This document shows, piece after piece, positions 43,412 through 52,159 of a DNA stretch of 64,000 nt (within the stretch, counting starts at the first letter, position 1; each line of letters starts with the position of its first letter). The translations under genes and the position numbers were made by a program. Source of the DNA: Bordetella genomosp. 10 (GTDB lineage Bacteria; Pseudomonadota; Gammaproteobacteria; Burkholderiales; Burkholderiaceae_B); assembly GCF_002261225.1 (NCBI RefSeq), contig NZ_NEVM01000005.1, positions 2,418,001 to 2,482,000 on the forward strand. The letters are read 5' to 3'. The notes below the pieces were generated by a model. It did not search any database. It saw nothing but the letters and a program-made list of their open reading frames with translations, and was not told where the DNA came from.

Positions 43412-43577
43412 CGCCGGGCCGCTCCCAAGATGAAAAACGCCCCCTCGGGGGGCAGCAAGCGGCGCCAGCCGCGCGGCGTGGGGGCCTTTTTTCATCGCCG
43501 GGCCGCTCCCAAGATGAAAAGCGCCCCCTCGGGGAGCAGCAAGCGGCGCAGCCGCGCGGCGTGGGGGCATTTTTTTC
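43409..43577. repeat. Two tandem copies of an 84-bp GC-rich repeat
   Basis: Copy 1 (43409-43492) and copy 2 (43493-43577) share nearly every base, differing at a handful of positions. Each contains GCCCCCTCGGGG, which can fold back on itself, and ends in a T-run on the plus strand. The unit looks like the GC-rich interspersed repeats found in Burkholderiales intergenic regions. On the minus strand each copy contains GGGAG followed by an ATG, and copy 1 provides the start codon of the peptide-binding protein gene. Confidence 0.85.
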
Positions 43578-43645
43578 AGGGAAAACATGGTCGCCTCCAA
43601 GGACAGGATCGATAAGGAAAGGAATCTGTTCAAACCGGGCCGACG

Positions 43646-45499
43646 TCAACGGGCCACCAGATGGCCCGGCTCGACTTCGTCCAACATCAAAATGGCCGGC
43701 TCGTCGCCCACGCGGCGCACCGGGCTGGGAATCTCTCCGGACACCAGGCTGGTATCGATGTGCCGGCCCGGCTCGGCCACCGGCACGGCGGCCAGCAGCC
43801 TGCGCGTATACGGATGGCGCGGCGCCTCGAAAATGCGGCGCCGGCTGCCCAACTCGACGATCTGCCCCAGGTACATCACCGCCACGCGATGGCTGACCCG
43901 CTCCACCACCGCCATGTCGTGCGTGATGAACAGATAGGACAGGCCGTGCTCCTTCTGCAGATCCATCAGCAGGTTGAGGATCTGCGCCTGGATGGAGACG
44001 TCCAGCGCCGACACCGATTCGTCGGCGATGATCAGCCGCGGCTTGCTGGCCAGGGCGCGCGCGATGCACACGCGCTGGCGCTGGCCGCCGGAGAACTCGT
44101 GGGGATAGCGCCGCGCGTGCTGGGCGGACAGTCCGACGTGCTCCAGCAGCTCCGCCACGCGCCGCTGGATGGCCGCCTGGCCATCCAGCAGGCCATGCGT
44201 GACGATGGGTTCGGCGATGCTGAAGCCCACGGTCTTGCGCGGATCCAGCGAAGCATAGGGATCCTGGAAGATGTACTGGATTTCCTGGCGCAGGCGCTGG
44301 GCGCCGGCGCGGTCCATCGAGAAAATATCGCGCCCGTCGAAGCGCACTTCGCCCGACGTCGGCGCCACCAGTTGCTGCAACGTCTTACCGATGGTCGACT
44401 TGCCGCTGCCCGATTCTCCCACCAGGGCCAGCGTTTCGCCGGGGTAAAGATCGAAGCTGACGCCCTCCACCGCATGCACGCGATGCGTGGCGCGGCCGAA
44501 GAAGTTGCGCTTGACGTCGAAGCGCGTGGTCAGGCCGCGCACGCTGAGCAAGGGCTGGCGATAGTCCGCCGTGTCCTGGTCGTACGCCGCGCCGGCCTGG
44601 CGCAGCGTATCGCCGTCCAGCACCACCTGCTGCGTGCGGCGCGGCAGGTCGGTCCCGGCCATGCTGCCCAGGCGCGGCACGGCCGCCAGCAGCGCTTGCG
44701 TATAGGCATGCCGGGGCGCCTCGAAAATCTGCCTTACCGGCCCCTGCTCCACCTTCTTCCCGCGCAGCATGACGACCACCTCGTCGGCCATTTCCGCCAC
44801 CACGCCCATATCGTGGGTGATGAACACCACGGCGGTGCCCAGATCGCGCTGCAACTCGCGGATGATGTTGAGGATCTGCGCCTGGATGGTCACGTCCAAC
44901 GCGGTGGTCGGCTCGTCGGCGATCAGCAGCCGCGGCTTGCACGACAGGGCCATGGCGATCATGACACGCTGGCGCATGCCGCCGGACAACTGGTGCGGGT
45001 AGCGGTCCAGCATCTGCGCCGCGTCCGGCAGGCGCACCTTCTCCAGCAGCGCCCGCGCCGCCTGGCGCGCCGCCGCCGGCGACAGCCGCTGGTGCAGCAC
45101 GATGGCTTCCTGGATCTGGTCGCCCACCGTATAGACCGGATTCAGCGACGTCATCGGCTCCTGGAAGATCATGGCGATATCGTTGCCGCGCAAGGCGCGC
45201 ATGCGGTCCTCGGACGCCTGCGCCAGGTCCAGCGTCCGGCCCTCCTTGTCGCGCAGCAGGATGCTGCCGGCGCTGACGCGCCCGCCCGTGTAGCGGGTCA
45301 GGCCCATGATGGCCAGGGAAGTGACGGATTTGCCCGAACCCGATTCGCCCACGATGGCCAGCGTCTGGCCGGGGCGCACATCGAAATCCAGGCTGTCGAC
45401 GGCGCGCACCGGGCCGGCGTCGGAGGAAAAATCCACGGTGACCCCTCGCAGCGACAGCAGCACGTCTGCGGAAGGCGGAGTGGTAATGCGGTTAGACAA
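43646..45499 (-). CDS. Peptide ABC transporter ATP-binding protein with two fused ABC domains (DppD-DppF type)
   Basis: A 617-residue protein with two complete ATPase modules. The first has Walker [10 protein letters not shown], the signature LSGGMRQR and Walker [13 protein letters not shown]; the second has [17 protein letters not shown] and [12 protein letters not shown]. It is the fused version of DppD and DppF. The N-terminus is unclear: TTG 45499 gives a sequence that begins close to the first strand, while GTG 45613 would add 38 residues without family similarity. It lies at the head of the importer operon, after a LysR gene on the same strand. Confidence 0.9.
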   Translation of the reverse strand: MSNRITTPPSADVLLSLRGVTVDFSSDAGPVRAVDSLDFDVRPGQTLAIVGESGSGKSVTSLAIMGLTRYTGGRVSAGSILLRDKEGRTLDLAQASEDRMRALRGNDIAMIFQEPMTSLNPVYTVGDQIQEAIVLHQRLSPAAARQAARALLEKVRLPDAAQMLDRYPHQLSGGMRQRVMIAMALSCKPRLLIADEPTTALDVTIQAQILNIIRELQRDLGTAVVFITHDMGVVAEMADEVVVMLRGKKVEQGPVRQIFEAPRHAYTQALLAAVPRLGSMAGTDLPRRTQQVVLDGDTLRQAGAAYDQDTADYRQPLLSVRGLTTRFDVKRNFFGRATHRVHAVEGVSFDLYPGETLALVGESGSGKSTIGKTLQQLVAPTSGEVRFDGRDIFSMDRAGAQRLRQEIQYIFQDPYASLDPRKTVGFSIAEPIVTHGLLDGQAAIQRRVAELLEHVGLSAQHARRYPHEFSGGQRQRVCIARALASKPRLIIADESVSALDVSIQAQILNLLMDLQKEHGLSYLFITHDMAVVERVSHRVAVMYLGQIVELGSRRRIFEAPRHPYTRRLLAAVPVAEPGRHIDTSLVSGEIPSPVRRVGDEPAILMLDEVEPGHLVAR

Positions 45500-45646
45500 G
45501 GGGGAAATAAGAAAATGTGATTCTGGCGTATCGGGCGATTCTCGACGGTGCCGGAGCGGCGGCACATCCGTATAAACCCTTAGACCCCGCGCATCGTGCC
45601 GGCACGGTTTCACGAGCCTGGGCTCCCGGCCACGGACATTCCGGCG

Positions 45647-46525
45647 CTAGGCCGCCGGCCACGCCTGCTCCACGCATTCCAGGAAGGCGCGCACCAGCCG
45701 CGGGCTGGGCGTATTGACGGGCTTCAGCACATAGCTGCTGAACTCGATCGCCGGCGCGAATGGGATCGCCTTCATCCCCGGTGTCTTCATGCTGCGGCTG
45801 ACGATGGGGTTGACGATGCCCACGCCCAGCCCCAAGCCCACCATCCTGCATATCGTCGTCGCGTAAGGCGTCTCTATCGTCAGCTCCCGCTCGTCCGGCG
45901 CGAAGGCCGCATCGGTGGCCAGCCGCGTGGAGCTGCCGTGCGGCAGGGAGATGAAGCGCTCGCCCGCCAGGTCCCCGGCCTGTATCAGGCGCTTGCGCGC
46001 GAGCCGGTGCTCGGCCGGCACGACGCACACCCCGCGCTCCTTGCGCAGCAGTTCGGTCTCGATGCCGGGGATATCCGACAGATAGGAGACCAGTCCCACA
46101 TCGCAGTAGCGCATCGACGTCCACTTCGCGACCGTGGGCGATCCGTTGGTATGGATCACGACCGGCACCTTGGGGTAGCGTTCGGTGAACAGGCGCATCG
46201 CTTCCGGAATGATGCTCATGGCGATGGACGCCACCGCCCCCACCCGCAAGCTGCCGGCGCCCGATTGCCGTATCGACCGCGCCGACTCCGACAGGCTATC
46301 CAGGCCGACGAATGCACGCTCGACCTCGCCCAGCAGGGCCTCCGCCTCCAGGGTCGGGAAGATGCGGCCGGCGACGCGCTCGAAAAGCGCGAAGCCGACC
46401 TCTTTTTCCAGTTGCGAAATCACGCGCGTGACGTTGGGCTGCGACGTATGCAACTGGCTCGCGGCCAGCGTCATCGAACGGGTCAGCATGACGGCGCGGA
46501 AGGTTTCGATCTGCTTGAAGTTCAT
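45647..46525 (-). CDS. LysR-family transcriptional regulator
   Basis: A 292-residue LTTR. NFKQIETFRAVMLTRSMTLA and QPNVTRVISQLE form the N-terminal helix-turn-helix region, and the effector domain follows. ATG 46525 starts the canonical sequence; a longer frame to 46567 is not supported. It faces away from the lyase gene (131-bp gap) and lies upstream of the peptide importer operon on the same strand. It could control either; divergence favours the lyase/Bug operon. Confidence 0.9.
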   Translation of the reverse strand: MNFKQIETFRAVMLTRSMTLAASQLHTSQPNVTRVISQLEKEVGFALFERVAGRIFPTLEAEALLGEVERAFVGLDSLSESARSIRQSGAGSLRVGAVASIAMSIIPEAMRLFTERYPKVPVVIHTNGSPTVAKWTSMRYCDVGLVSYLSDIPGIETELLRKERGVCVVPAEHRLARKRLIQAGDLAGERFISLPHGSSTRLATDAAFAPDERELTIETPYATTICRMVGLGLGVGIVNPIVSRSMKTPGMKAIPFAPAIEFSSYVLKPVNTPSPRLVRAFLECVEQAWPAA

Positions 46526-46656
46526 GCGTCCCGCCTCGGAAAACGCCCTTGCACAAGGCCATATCAAGAAAGTATGGACTCGGCAAGATAACTGATTTGA
46601 CGTTACAGGGGGGCATTTTCATACTGGCCTGCACTCGTTTCATTGGAGCAGGAAGA

Positions 46657-48165
46657 ATGGAGTCCAAGGTCAGCCGGCGCCTCAAGGAGGCCATCGCACC
46701 CGAGGTGCGCGAATATGTTTTCGTGCCCCGCCTCAATCGCGAATTCCACAACAACTTCGTCTACCTGACGAGCATCAACCAGGCGCACCTGCTGATGCTG
46801 CACGCCACGGGCCTGATGGACACCGCCACCGCCGCCACCCTGGCCCGGGCCCTGGCGCGGATGGAAGAGGAAGGCCCCGACGCCGTCGAACTGGACGCGG
46901 GCCGCGAAGAAGCCTATTTCAACTACGAAGCGCGGTTGATGGAAATCGCCGGCCGCGACGCCGGCGGCCGCCTGCACATGGCGCGCAGCCGCAACGACAT
47001 GGGCGCCACCGTCGATCGCATGAAGACGCGCGCGAAGATCCTGGATCTCATCGACGCCATGGCCGCCGTGCACCAGGCCGCCATGGCGCGGGCGCGCGAG
47101 CATGCCGACGCGGTCATGCCAGGCTATACCCACCTGCAACCCGCCCAGCCCATCACCTACGGCTACTACCTGACCGCCGTCGCGGAAACCATCCTGCGCG
47201 ACATCGACCGTCTCAACCTGGGACTGCGCCGCCTGGACGCCTGCCCGCTCGGCGCGGGCGCCCTCGCCGGCACCGCCTTTCCCATCGACCGCTCGGCGAC
47301 CGCCGCCTGGCTCGGCTTCACGGCCGCCGTTCCCAATGCGCTGGACGCCGTGGCGTCGCGGGACTTCGCCTGGGAGCTCATGTCGTCCGTCGCCATCGCC
47401 GCGGTCACGTGGAGCCGCGTGGCCCAGGACTATTACGTGTGGTCCACGCCCGAATTCGGCCTGATCGAATTCCCCGACAGCGTGGCCAGCACCTCCAGCA
47501 TCATGCCGCAGAAGAAGAACCCCGCGGTGCTGGAGCACCTGAAGGGCAAGGCGGCGCACATGGTGGGCTTGCTGACCGCCTCCATGGCCACGATCAAGGG
47601 CACGAACTTCACGCACACGGGCGACGGCAGCCGCGAAAGCATGCGCAGCTTCTATGAGGCCGTGGACGAGGCCAAGCGCTGCCTGGCGCTGTTCCGCCTG
47701 ATCGTGGATCGCGCGCAACCCCGCCGCGATGCCATGCTGTTCCAGGCCCGCACGAATTTCTCGACGGCGACGGACCTGGCCGACGCGCTGGTGCGCGAGG
47801 CCGGCATGTCCTTCCGCGACGCGCACCATGTCGTGGGCGCGGTCGTGCGCCGCGCGCTCGACGCGGGCATTCCAGCCGACCGTATCGACGCGGCCCTGAT
47901 TGATGCGGCGGCCATGGAGGAGCTGGGCCGCCCGGCGGGCCTGGAGGCCGGCACCGTGGCCGACTGCCTGGACCCGGCCCGCAACGTCGCCGCGCGCAAG
48001 GTCATGGGCGGACCGGCGCACGCGCGGGTATTGGAAAGCGTGGAACGCCAGGAGCAGGCGAGGATCCGGCTCCTGGAGGAGGTCTCCGTCCTCCGGCGCC
48101 GCCTGGCCGACGCCGACGAAACGCTCAAGCGCCAGACGCGGGAGCTCGCCGCGGCGGGGCATTGA
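46657..48165 (+). CDS. Argininosuccinate lyase-like protein (fumarase/aspartase superfamily)
   Basis: A 502-residue lyase. The superfamily signature SSIMPQKKNP, the MARSRNDMGATVDRMK segment and PGYTHLQPAQPITYGYYL are all present and match ArgH-type enzymes. The start, ATG 46657, has GGAGCAGGAAG upstream. It is divergent from a LysR gene and is followed by a Bug receptor gene, so it is more likely a catabolic paralogue acting on an amino-carboxylate than the biosynthetic ArgH. Residues 470-500 form a probable coiled tail (EEVSVLRRRLADADETLKRQ). Confidence 0.85.
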   Translation: MESKVSRRLKEAIAPEVREYVFVPRLNREFHNNFVYLTSINQAHLLMLHATGLMDTATAATLARALARMEEEGPDAVELDAGREEAYFNYEARLMEIAGRDAGGRLHMARSRNDMGATVDRMKTRAKILDLIDAMAAVHQAAMARAREHADAVMPGYTHLQPAQPITYGYYLTAVAETILRDIDRLNLGLRRLDACPLGAGALAGTAFPIDRSATAAWLGFTAAVPNALDAVASRDFAWELMSSVAIAAVTWSRVAQDYYVWSTPEFGLIEFPDSVASTSSIMPQKKNPAVLEHLKGKAAHMVGLLTASMATIKGTNFTHTGDGSRESMRSFYEAVDEAKRCLALFRLIVDRAQPRRDAMLFQARTNFSTATDLADALVREAGMSFRDAHHVVGAVVRRALDAGIPADRIDAALIDAAAMEELGRPAGLEAGTVADCLDPARNVAARKVMGGPAHARVLESVERQEQARIRLLEEVSVLRRRLADADETLKRQTRELAAAGH

Positions 48166-48194
48166 GCGGGAGACTGCGGCCGCGACGCACGTAC

Positions 48195-48280
48195 GCAGCG
48201 CACGTATGCAGTGCACAAATGCAATGCACGAATCAACGCAAGAACCGATGCACGAATCAATGCGTGAATCAACGCAAACA
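48195..48280 (+). repeat. Short direct repeats in the leader of a Bug gene
   Basis: ATGCACGAATCAA occurs at 48224 and again at 48248, 24 bp apart, and GAATCAACGCAA recurs at 48229 and 48266. The stretch between the lyase gene and the next Bug gene is made largely of such GCACG/AATCAA units. They could be regulator sites or a replication-slippage product. Confidence 0.5.
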
Positions 48281-48300
48281 CAAGACAAGGGGTCATCGTC

Positions 48301-49266
48301 ATGAACATTTTCCGTCGACTCGTCCTGGGCGCCGTACTGGCGGCGCCCCTGCTCGCCACCGCGGCGCAACCCTATCCCGACAAACCCATCCGCCTCATCG
48401 TGCCGTTCGCGCCGGGTGGCAGCGTCAACCTGATGGGACGCCTCCTGGCGGACAATCTCTCGCAACGCCTCGGACAGCAGGTCATCGTGGAGAACCGCGC
48501 GGGCGCGGGCGGTCTGATCGGCGCCGAACTGGTGGCGAACGCCGCCCCCGACGGCTATACGCTGCTCTTGGCCACGATGGGCGCGCAGTCCATCCAGCCC
48601 TATCTCAGCAAGCAGCTCCGCTTCGACCCCAAAACGTCCTTCACGCCCATCGGCGAATTCGCCAGCCTGCCCAACGTCCTGGTCACCACGCCCGACGTGC
48701 CGGCGAACAACCTGGCGGAACTGATCGCCTACGCCAAGGCCAACCCCGGCGCCCTGAGCATGGCGTCGGCCGGCATCGGCTCGGTCAACCAGATGGTCGG
48801 CGAGCTGTTCATGCTGAAGACCGGCGCCCGCTTCACGCACGTCCCCTATAAAGGCGCGGGACCGGCCATGGTCGACCTGATGGGCGGCCGCGTGCAGCTT
48901 ACTTTCGTCAACGTGCCCAGCGTGGTGGCCCAGGTGAAGGAAGGCAAGCTCAAGGCGCTGGGTATCGCCGGCGAAAAACGGACAGCCATGCTGCCCGACG
49001 TCCCCACCATGAAGGAGGCCGGCGCCTGCGATTGCGTGGTCGATTCCTGGTACGGCCTGATGGGGCCGGCGGGCATGCCCAAGGAACTGGTCGACAAGCT
49101 GTCGCGCGAACTGCGCGAGGTGGTCGCCACGCCAGCCATGCAGCGCATGCTGGCCGAGCAAGGCGCCGAACCCATCCAGGGCTCGCCCGCGCAATTCGCC
49201 GCCGTCATCGACGCCGAATCCCGGCGCTGGTCCGAGATCATCAAGGAAGCCAAGCTGGCTGAATGA
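48301..49266 (+). CDS. Bug-family periplasmic solute receptor (TctC-like)
   Basis: A 321-residue secreted receptor. A signal peptide (MNIFRRLVLGAVLAAPLLATAA) precedes YPDKPIRLIVPFAPGGSVNLM and VIVENRAGAGG. This is the third Bug protein in the window. It follows the argininosuccinate lyase-like gene on the same strand, so its ligand is probably the lyase substrate or a related carboxylate. An intrinsic terminator lies 17 bp after its stop. Confidence 0.93.
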   Translation: MNIFRRLVLGAVLAAPLLATAAQPYPDKPIRLIVPFAPGGSVNLMGRLLADNLSQRLGQQVIVENRAGAGGLIGAELVANAAPDGYTLLLATMGAQSIQPYLSKQLRFDPKTSFTPIGEFASLPNVLVTTPDVPANNLAELIAYAKANPGALSMASAGIGSVNQMVGELFMLKTGARFTHVPYKGAGPAMVDLMGGRVQLTFVNVPSVVAQVKEGKLKALGIAGEKRTAMLPDVPTMKEAGACDCVVDSWYGLMGPAGMPKELVDKLSRELREVVATPAMQRMLAEQGAEPIQGSPAQFAAVIDAESRRWSEIIKEAKLAE

Positions 49267-49282
49267 CGCGACGATTCCATCA

Positions 49283-49308
49283 AGCCCGGCGCCGCCGCCG
49301 GGCTTTTT
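49283..49308 (+). terminator. Intrinsic terminator after the lyase/Bug operon
   Basis: AGCCCGGC (49283-49290) pairs with GCCGGGCT (49297-49304) around a six-base loop and is followed by TTTT. It lies between the Bug stop and the convergent SpoVR gene. Confidence 0.85.
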
Positions 49309-49333
49309 CCGCTGTCCTGGCCGCCACGCCCTG

Positions 49334-50890
49334 CTAGGGCGTCACTTCCCGGTACGACATGCGCTCGCCGCTGTTATCGGTTTCCTCAAGACGCACCTTG
49401 AACCCCCACAAGCGCACCAGGTGCTTGAGCACTTCCTCGGCATCCTCGGCCACCAGCGGCCGGCCGCGCGATTGCATATGGCGCAACACCAGCGACCGGT
49501 CCGTTTCGCGGTTGTAGCGGACCACCTGGATATCCGGCACCAGGTTGTCGCGATTGTGCTGCTCGGCGAGCAGCTTGCGCACGCGCCGGTAGCCTTCGTC
49601 GTCGTGGATGGCCGCCACCTCCAGCTTGGGATTGGACGAGTGGTCCGCGATGGCGAAGAAGCGGAAATCGCGGATCAGCTTGGGCGACAGGTACTGCGAG
49701 ATGAAGGACTCGTCCTTGAAGTTGCGCATGGCGAAGTCCAGCGTCTTCAGCCAGTCCGCGCCCGCGATGTCCGGGAACCAGCGGCGGTCTTCCTCGGTCG
49801 GGTTCTCGCAGATGCGGCGAATGTCGCTCATCATGGCGAAACCCAGCGCGTACGGATTGATGCCGCCATAGCCGCGCTGGTCGAAGCCGCGCTGGCTGAC
49901 CACATTGGTGTGGCTCTGCAGGAACTCGATCATGAAGCCGTCGGTGACGAGGCCCTTCTCGTGCATGCGGTTCAGGATGGTGTAGTGCCAGAACGTGGCC
50001 CAGCCCTCGTTCATGACCTTGGTCTGCATCTGCGGGTAGTAGTACTGCGCGATCTTGCGCACGATGCGCACCAGCTCCCGCTGCCAGGTCTGCAGCTTGG
50101 GCGAATGCTTCTCGACGAAATAGAGGACGTTCTCCTCCGGCTCGGCCGGAAAGACGCGCTCGCGGTCCTTCTCCTGCTCTTCCGATTTCGGCACCGTGCG
50201 CCACAGGTCGTTGAACTGCAGCCGCTGGTACTCCTCGCGGTCCGCCACGCGTTGCAGCTCTTCCTTGTAGGACACCGGCGTGGGCCGCTTGTAGCGGTCC
50301 ACCCCATGCGAGGACAGGGCATGGCAGGAATCGAGGATTTCCTCCACGGCGTCGATGCCGTAGCGTTCCTCGCAGGCCATCACGTAATTGCGCGCGAACA
50401 CCAGGTAGTCCAGCACGCCGTCGGCGTCGGTCCACTGGCGGAACAGGTAATTGCCCTTGAAGAAGGAGTTGTGCCCGTAGCACGCATGGGCGATCACCAG
50501 CGCCTGCATCGCCATGGAGTTTTCCTCCATGAGATAGGCGATGCAGGGGTTGGAATTGATGACGATCTCATAGGCCAGGCCCTGCGCGCCCTTGCGGTAG
50601 GCCTGCTCGTTGAGGATGAAATCCTTGCCGTAGGACCAGTGCGCATACCCGACCGGCAGCCCGGCCGAGGCATAGGCGTCGAGCATCTGCTCCGAGGTGA
50701 TGACCTCGATCTGGTTCGGATAGGTATCGAGCTTGAACTCCGCGGCGACCTTGGCGATGGCGTCGTCGTAGCGTTGCAACAGCTCGAACGTCCATTCCGA
50801 GGTCGTCGAGATGGGCCCCGGGGGGGCCGAACCGCCGCCGGGCAGGTCGCCGGCGGGGGGCGCTTCCAGCGCGTTCAGGATGGCGTTCAT
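49334..50890 (-). CDS. SpoVR family protein
   Basis: A 518-residue SpoVR/YcgB-like protein. The conserved core includes HWSYGKDF, YEIVINSNPCIAYLMEEN, HACYGHNSFFKGNYLF and NEGWATFWHY. The longer open frame upstream is not protein-like; ATG 50890 overlaps the YeaH gene by 4 bp. SpoVR, YeaH and PrkA form a conserved three-gene set in Proteobacteria linked to stationary-phase or stress physiology; the biochemical role of SpoVR is still unclear. Confidence 0.92.
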   Translation of the reverse strand: MNAILNALEAPPAGDLPGGGSAPPGPISTTSEWTFELLQRYDDAIAKVAAEFKLDTYPNQIEVITSEQMLDAYASAGLPVGYAHWSYGKDFILNEQAYRKGAQGLAYEIVINSNPCIAYLMEENSMAMQALVIAHACYGHNSFFKGNYLFRQWTDADGVLDYLVFARNYVMACEERYGIDAVEEILDSCHALSSHGVDRYKRPTPVSYKEELQRVADREEYQRLQFNDLWRTVPKSEEQEKDRERVFPAEPEENVLYFVEKHSPKLQTWQRELVRIVRKIAQYYYPQMQTKVMNEGWATFWHYTILNRMHEKGLVTDGFMIEFLQSHTNVVSQRGFDQRGYGGINPYALGFAMMSDIRRICENPTEEDRRWFPDIAGADWLKTLDFAMRNFKDESFISQYLSPKLIRDFRFFAIADHSSNPKLEVAAIHDDEGYRRVRKLLAEQHNRDNLVPDIQVVRYNRETDRSLVLRHMQSRGRPLVAEDAEEVLKHLVRLWGFKVRLEETDNSGERMSYREVTP

Positions 50891-52149
50891 GCGGCCTCCT
50901 TGCGGAAGAGCTCGTGAAAGACCGAGAAAATCTCGGAGCGGTCCGATATGCGCCGCATGACGAAGTGCTCGGCCGGCTCCCGTTCGTACTCGGCCCACAG
51001 GCTGCTCTTGCGCACGTCATGGATGTCGTGCAGCTCGATATAGGCAAAGTAGCGGGTGGCCGGCAGCAAGTGCTCCGACAGGAAGCGCACGCTGCGGCCG
51101 GCGTCGGCGCCGAAGGAATCGCCGTCGCTGGCCTGCGCCGCGTAGATGTTCCAGGTCGACGGCGAGTAGCGCTTGCCGATGATCTCGTGCATCAGTTCCA
51201 GCGCCGACAGCACCACCGTGCCGCCGCTCTTGGGGTCATGGAAGAAGGTGTCCTCGTCCACTTCCTCGGCATTGTCGGTGTGGCGGATGAAGACCAGGTC
51301 GACGTGCTCGTACTTGCGCATCAGGAACAGGTACAGCAGCGTGAAGAACCGCTTCGCCATGTCCTTCTTGGACTCGTCCATGGAGCCCGAGACGTCCATC
51401 AGGCAGAACATGACGGCGCGCGCCACCGGCACCGGCACCGACACGCGGTGGCGATACCGCAGGTCGATCTCGTCCAGGAAGGGCACGCGCGCCAGCCGGC
51501 CGCGGCAGATTTCCACCTGTTCGCGGGCGGCTTCCAACTGGTCCTCCGGCGCCTTGCGGGCGACCAGCGCCGCCAGTTCGTCCTCCGCCGCCGTCAGCTC
51601 CTGGCGCGCGCTCACGCTCAAGGCGATACGGCGCGACAAGGAAGCCTTCAAGGTGCGGTTGACGCTGAGCGAGCTGGGCGAACCGGTGGTGGTGTAGCCG
51701 GCGCGCTGCCATTTCTTCTGGTTGACGTCGCCTAATTGGGTACGGACCAGGTGCGGCAGCTCCAGGTCTTCGAAGAAGAAATTGAGGAACTCGGCGCGCG
51801 ACAGGGTGAACGTGAACTGGTCCACCGAATCGCCCTCGCCCGGTTCGCGGCCGCCGCCCTGGCCGCCCCCGCCCTGGGGCCGGTCGATGGTGTCGCCGGT
51901 CATGAACTCGCGATTGCCCGGGTGCACGATCTCCCGGTCGCCGCCGGGCCCATGACGGAACCGGGGTTCGGAGATGTCCCGGGTGGGGAGATTGATCTCC
52001 CCGCCCTGATCCATCTCTTCGATCGAGCGCTCCCGAATCAGGTCCCGAACCGCTTTGCGTACCTGAGTCTTGTAGCGCCGAAGGAAACGCTCCCGATTGA
52101 CGGCGCTCTTGTTGCGTCCATTGAGACGACGATCGATAAGTGAATTCAT
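50887..52149 (-). CDS. YeaH/YhbH family protein (DUF444)
   Basis: A 420-residue protein. The N-terminus is basic (SLIDRRLNGRNKSAVNRERF), there is a Gly/Asp-rich linker (about residues 75-105), and a von Willebrand-A-like domain follows, with the metal-site-like motif MDVSGSMDESKK near residue 255. It acts with PrkA in signalling under nutrient stress in E. coli. It lies between prkA (10 bp upstream) and the SpoVR gene. Confidence 0.92.
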   Translation of the reverse strand: MNSLIDRRLNGRNKSAVNRERFLRRYKTQVRKAVRDLIRERSIEEMDQGGEINLPTRDISEPRFRHGPGGDREIVHPGNREFMTGDTIDRPQGGGGQGGGREPGEGDSVDQFTFTLSRAEFLNFFFEDLELPHLVRTQLGDVNQKKWQRAGYTTTGSPSSLSVNRTLKASLSRRIALSVSARQELTAAEDELAALVARKAPEDQLEAAREQVEICRGRLARVPFLDEIDLRYRHRVSVPVPVARAVMFCLMDVSGSMDESKKDMAKRFFTLLYLFLMRKYEHVDLVFIRHTDNAEEVDEDTFFHDPKSGGTVVLSALELMHEIIGKRYSPSTWNIYAAQASDGDSFGADAGRSVRFLSEHLLPATRYFAYIELHDIHDVRKSSLWAEYEREPAEHFVMRRISDRSEIFSVFHELFRKEAA

Positions 52150-52159
52150 AACACCCCGC

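Noticed and set aside
41888..43633. Peptide-binding protein with a repeated N-terminal extension (two copies of a GSGPAMK-type unit)
   Set aside because: The extension is the translation of the tandem 84-bp DNA repeat. The signal peptide starting at 43411 is a complete and normal N-terminus.
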